IMG/VR virus record: IMGVR_UViG_3300006802_000585
Location: 1 to 23,625 of that record
Reading direction: 5' to 3' (one strand)
Source of the DNA: a virus
Length of the DNA stretch: 23,625 bases
In this document: positions 23,508 through 23,625 of the stretch, in pieces
Layout: the number at the start of each line of letters is the position of its first letter
Position numbering within the stretch: the stretch's first letter is position 1
Program-made: the position numbers and the translations under genes
Notes under the pieces: generated by a model
Told to the model about the DNA's origin: nothing
Seen by the model: the letters and a program-made list of their open reading frames with translations, nothing else
The model's database searches: none

Positions 23508-23597
23508 ATGAGAACGAATCACTCACAGTTTGATGTTGATGCTGTGGTAGGATATGGCTGCTTGTTAGCAGTCATGATTGTGCTATACTTCGGATGA
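23508..23597 (+). CDS. Tiny single-span membrane protein (29 aa)
   Basis: The frame (MRTNHSQFDVDAVVGYGCLL, then AVMIVLYFG) has a short polar N-terminus and one hydrophobic segment at about residues 12-28. The ATG at 23508 lies one base after the stop of the 35-residue gene, and GGAGG sits about 8 nt before it, inside that gene. Good ribosome site, tandem position and similar size support a real gene pair, though frames this short can arise by chance. Function is unknown. Confidence 0.6.
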   Translation: MRTNHSQFDVDAVVGYGCLLAVMIVLYFG

Positions 23598-23625
23598 GGC
23601 AGCTTAGAGGGTCGGTCACATCCGG

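Overview
The window is part of a tailed bacteriophage (or prophage) genome. It carries the virion-assembly module of a short-tailed, podovirus-like phage of a Gram-negative-type host. The diagnostic set, all on the minus strand, is: terminase small and large subunits, portal, scaffold, decoration protein, major capsid protein, P22 gp4-like and gp10-like tail/head-completion proteins, fibre proteins and a holin/endopeptidase lysis cassette. No tail tube, tape-measure or sheath gene is present, which fits a podovirus. No integrase, tRNA, rRNA, CRISPR array or insertion sequence was seen. Host and exact taxon cannot be fixed from the sequence.

Layout, read in the transcription direction (right to left). 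The first gene encodes a small exported protein (21772-22068) that overlaps the start of the terminase small subunit. Next come an HNH-like protein, the large terminase, the portal, a small unknown protein, a GroES-type co-chaperonin, the scaffold, another unknown, a decoration protein and the major capsid protein (13948-14856). A strong UUCG-tetraloop terminator directly follows the capsid gene. Beyond it lie a 59-residue unknown protein and a set of beta-rich surface or fibre proteins: a beta-helix protein, a beta-sandwich virion protein, a zinc-ribbon protein, a tail-fibre-like protein and two propeller-like proteins. The lysis cassette follows (XhlA-like membrane protein, M15 endopeptidase, 3TM holin). 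After it are the gp4-like and gp10-like proteins, a 1461-residue repeat-built fibre, and the start of a virion protein cut by the left edge of the window. Most junctions have 0-15 nt spacing or TAATG/TGATG overlaps, so the whole block looks like one late operon with translational coupling.

Right of the late operon is a 1.33-kb gene-free region (22069-23398) with three distinct zones. They are an AT-rich block that probably holds the late promoter(s), a block where the plus strand is C-rich and almost free of G, and a 500-bp array of short hairpins built on the core TCGCTnCGCTC with differing but self-complementary flanks. This region separates the leftward late genes from a rightward transcript, whose first two genes encode tiny single-span membrane proteins (35 and 29 residues). 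It is the most likely site of a regulatory switch, replication origin or genome end.

Functionally, the terminase subunits package DNA through the portal into a shell of capsid, decoration and scaffold proteins, with the phage GroES probably helping the host GroEL fold capsid protein. The gp4/gp10-like proteins close the head and build the tail hub, the many beta-rich proteins bind the host surface, and the holin/endopeptidase pair releases progeny.
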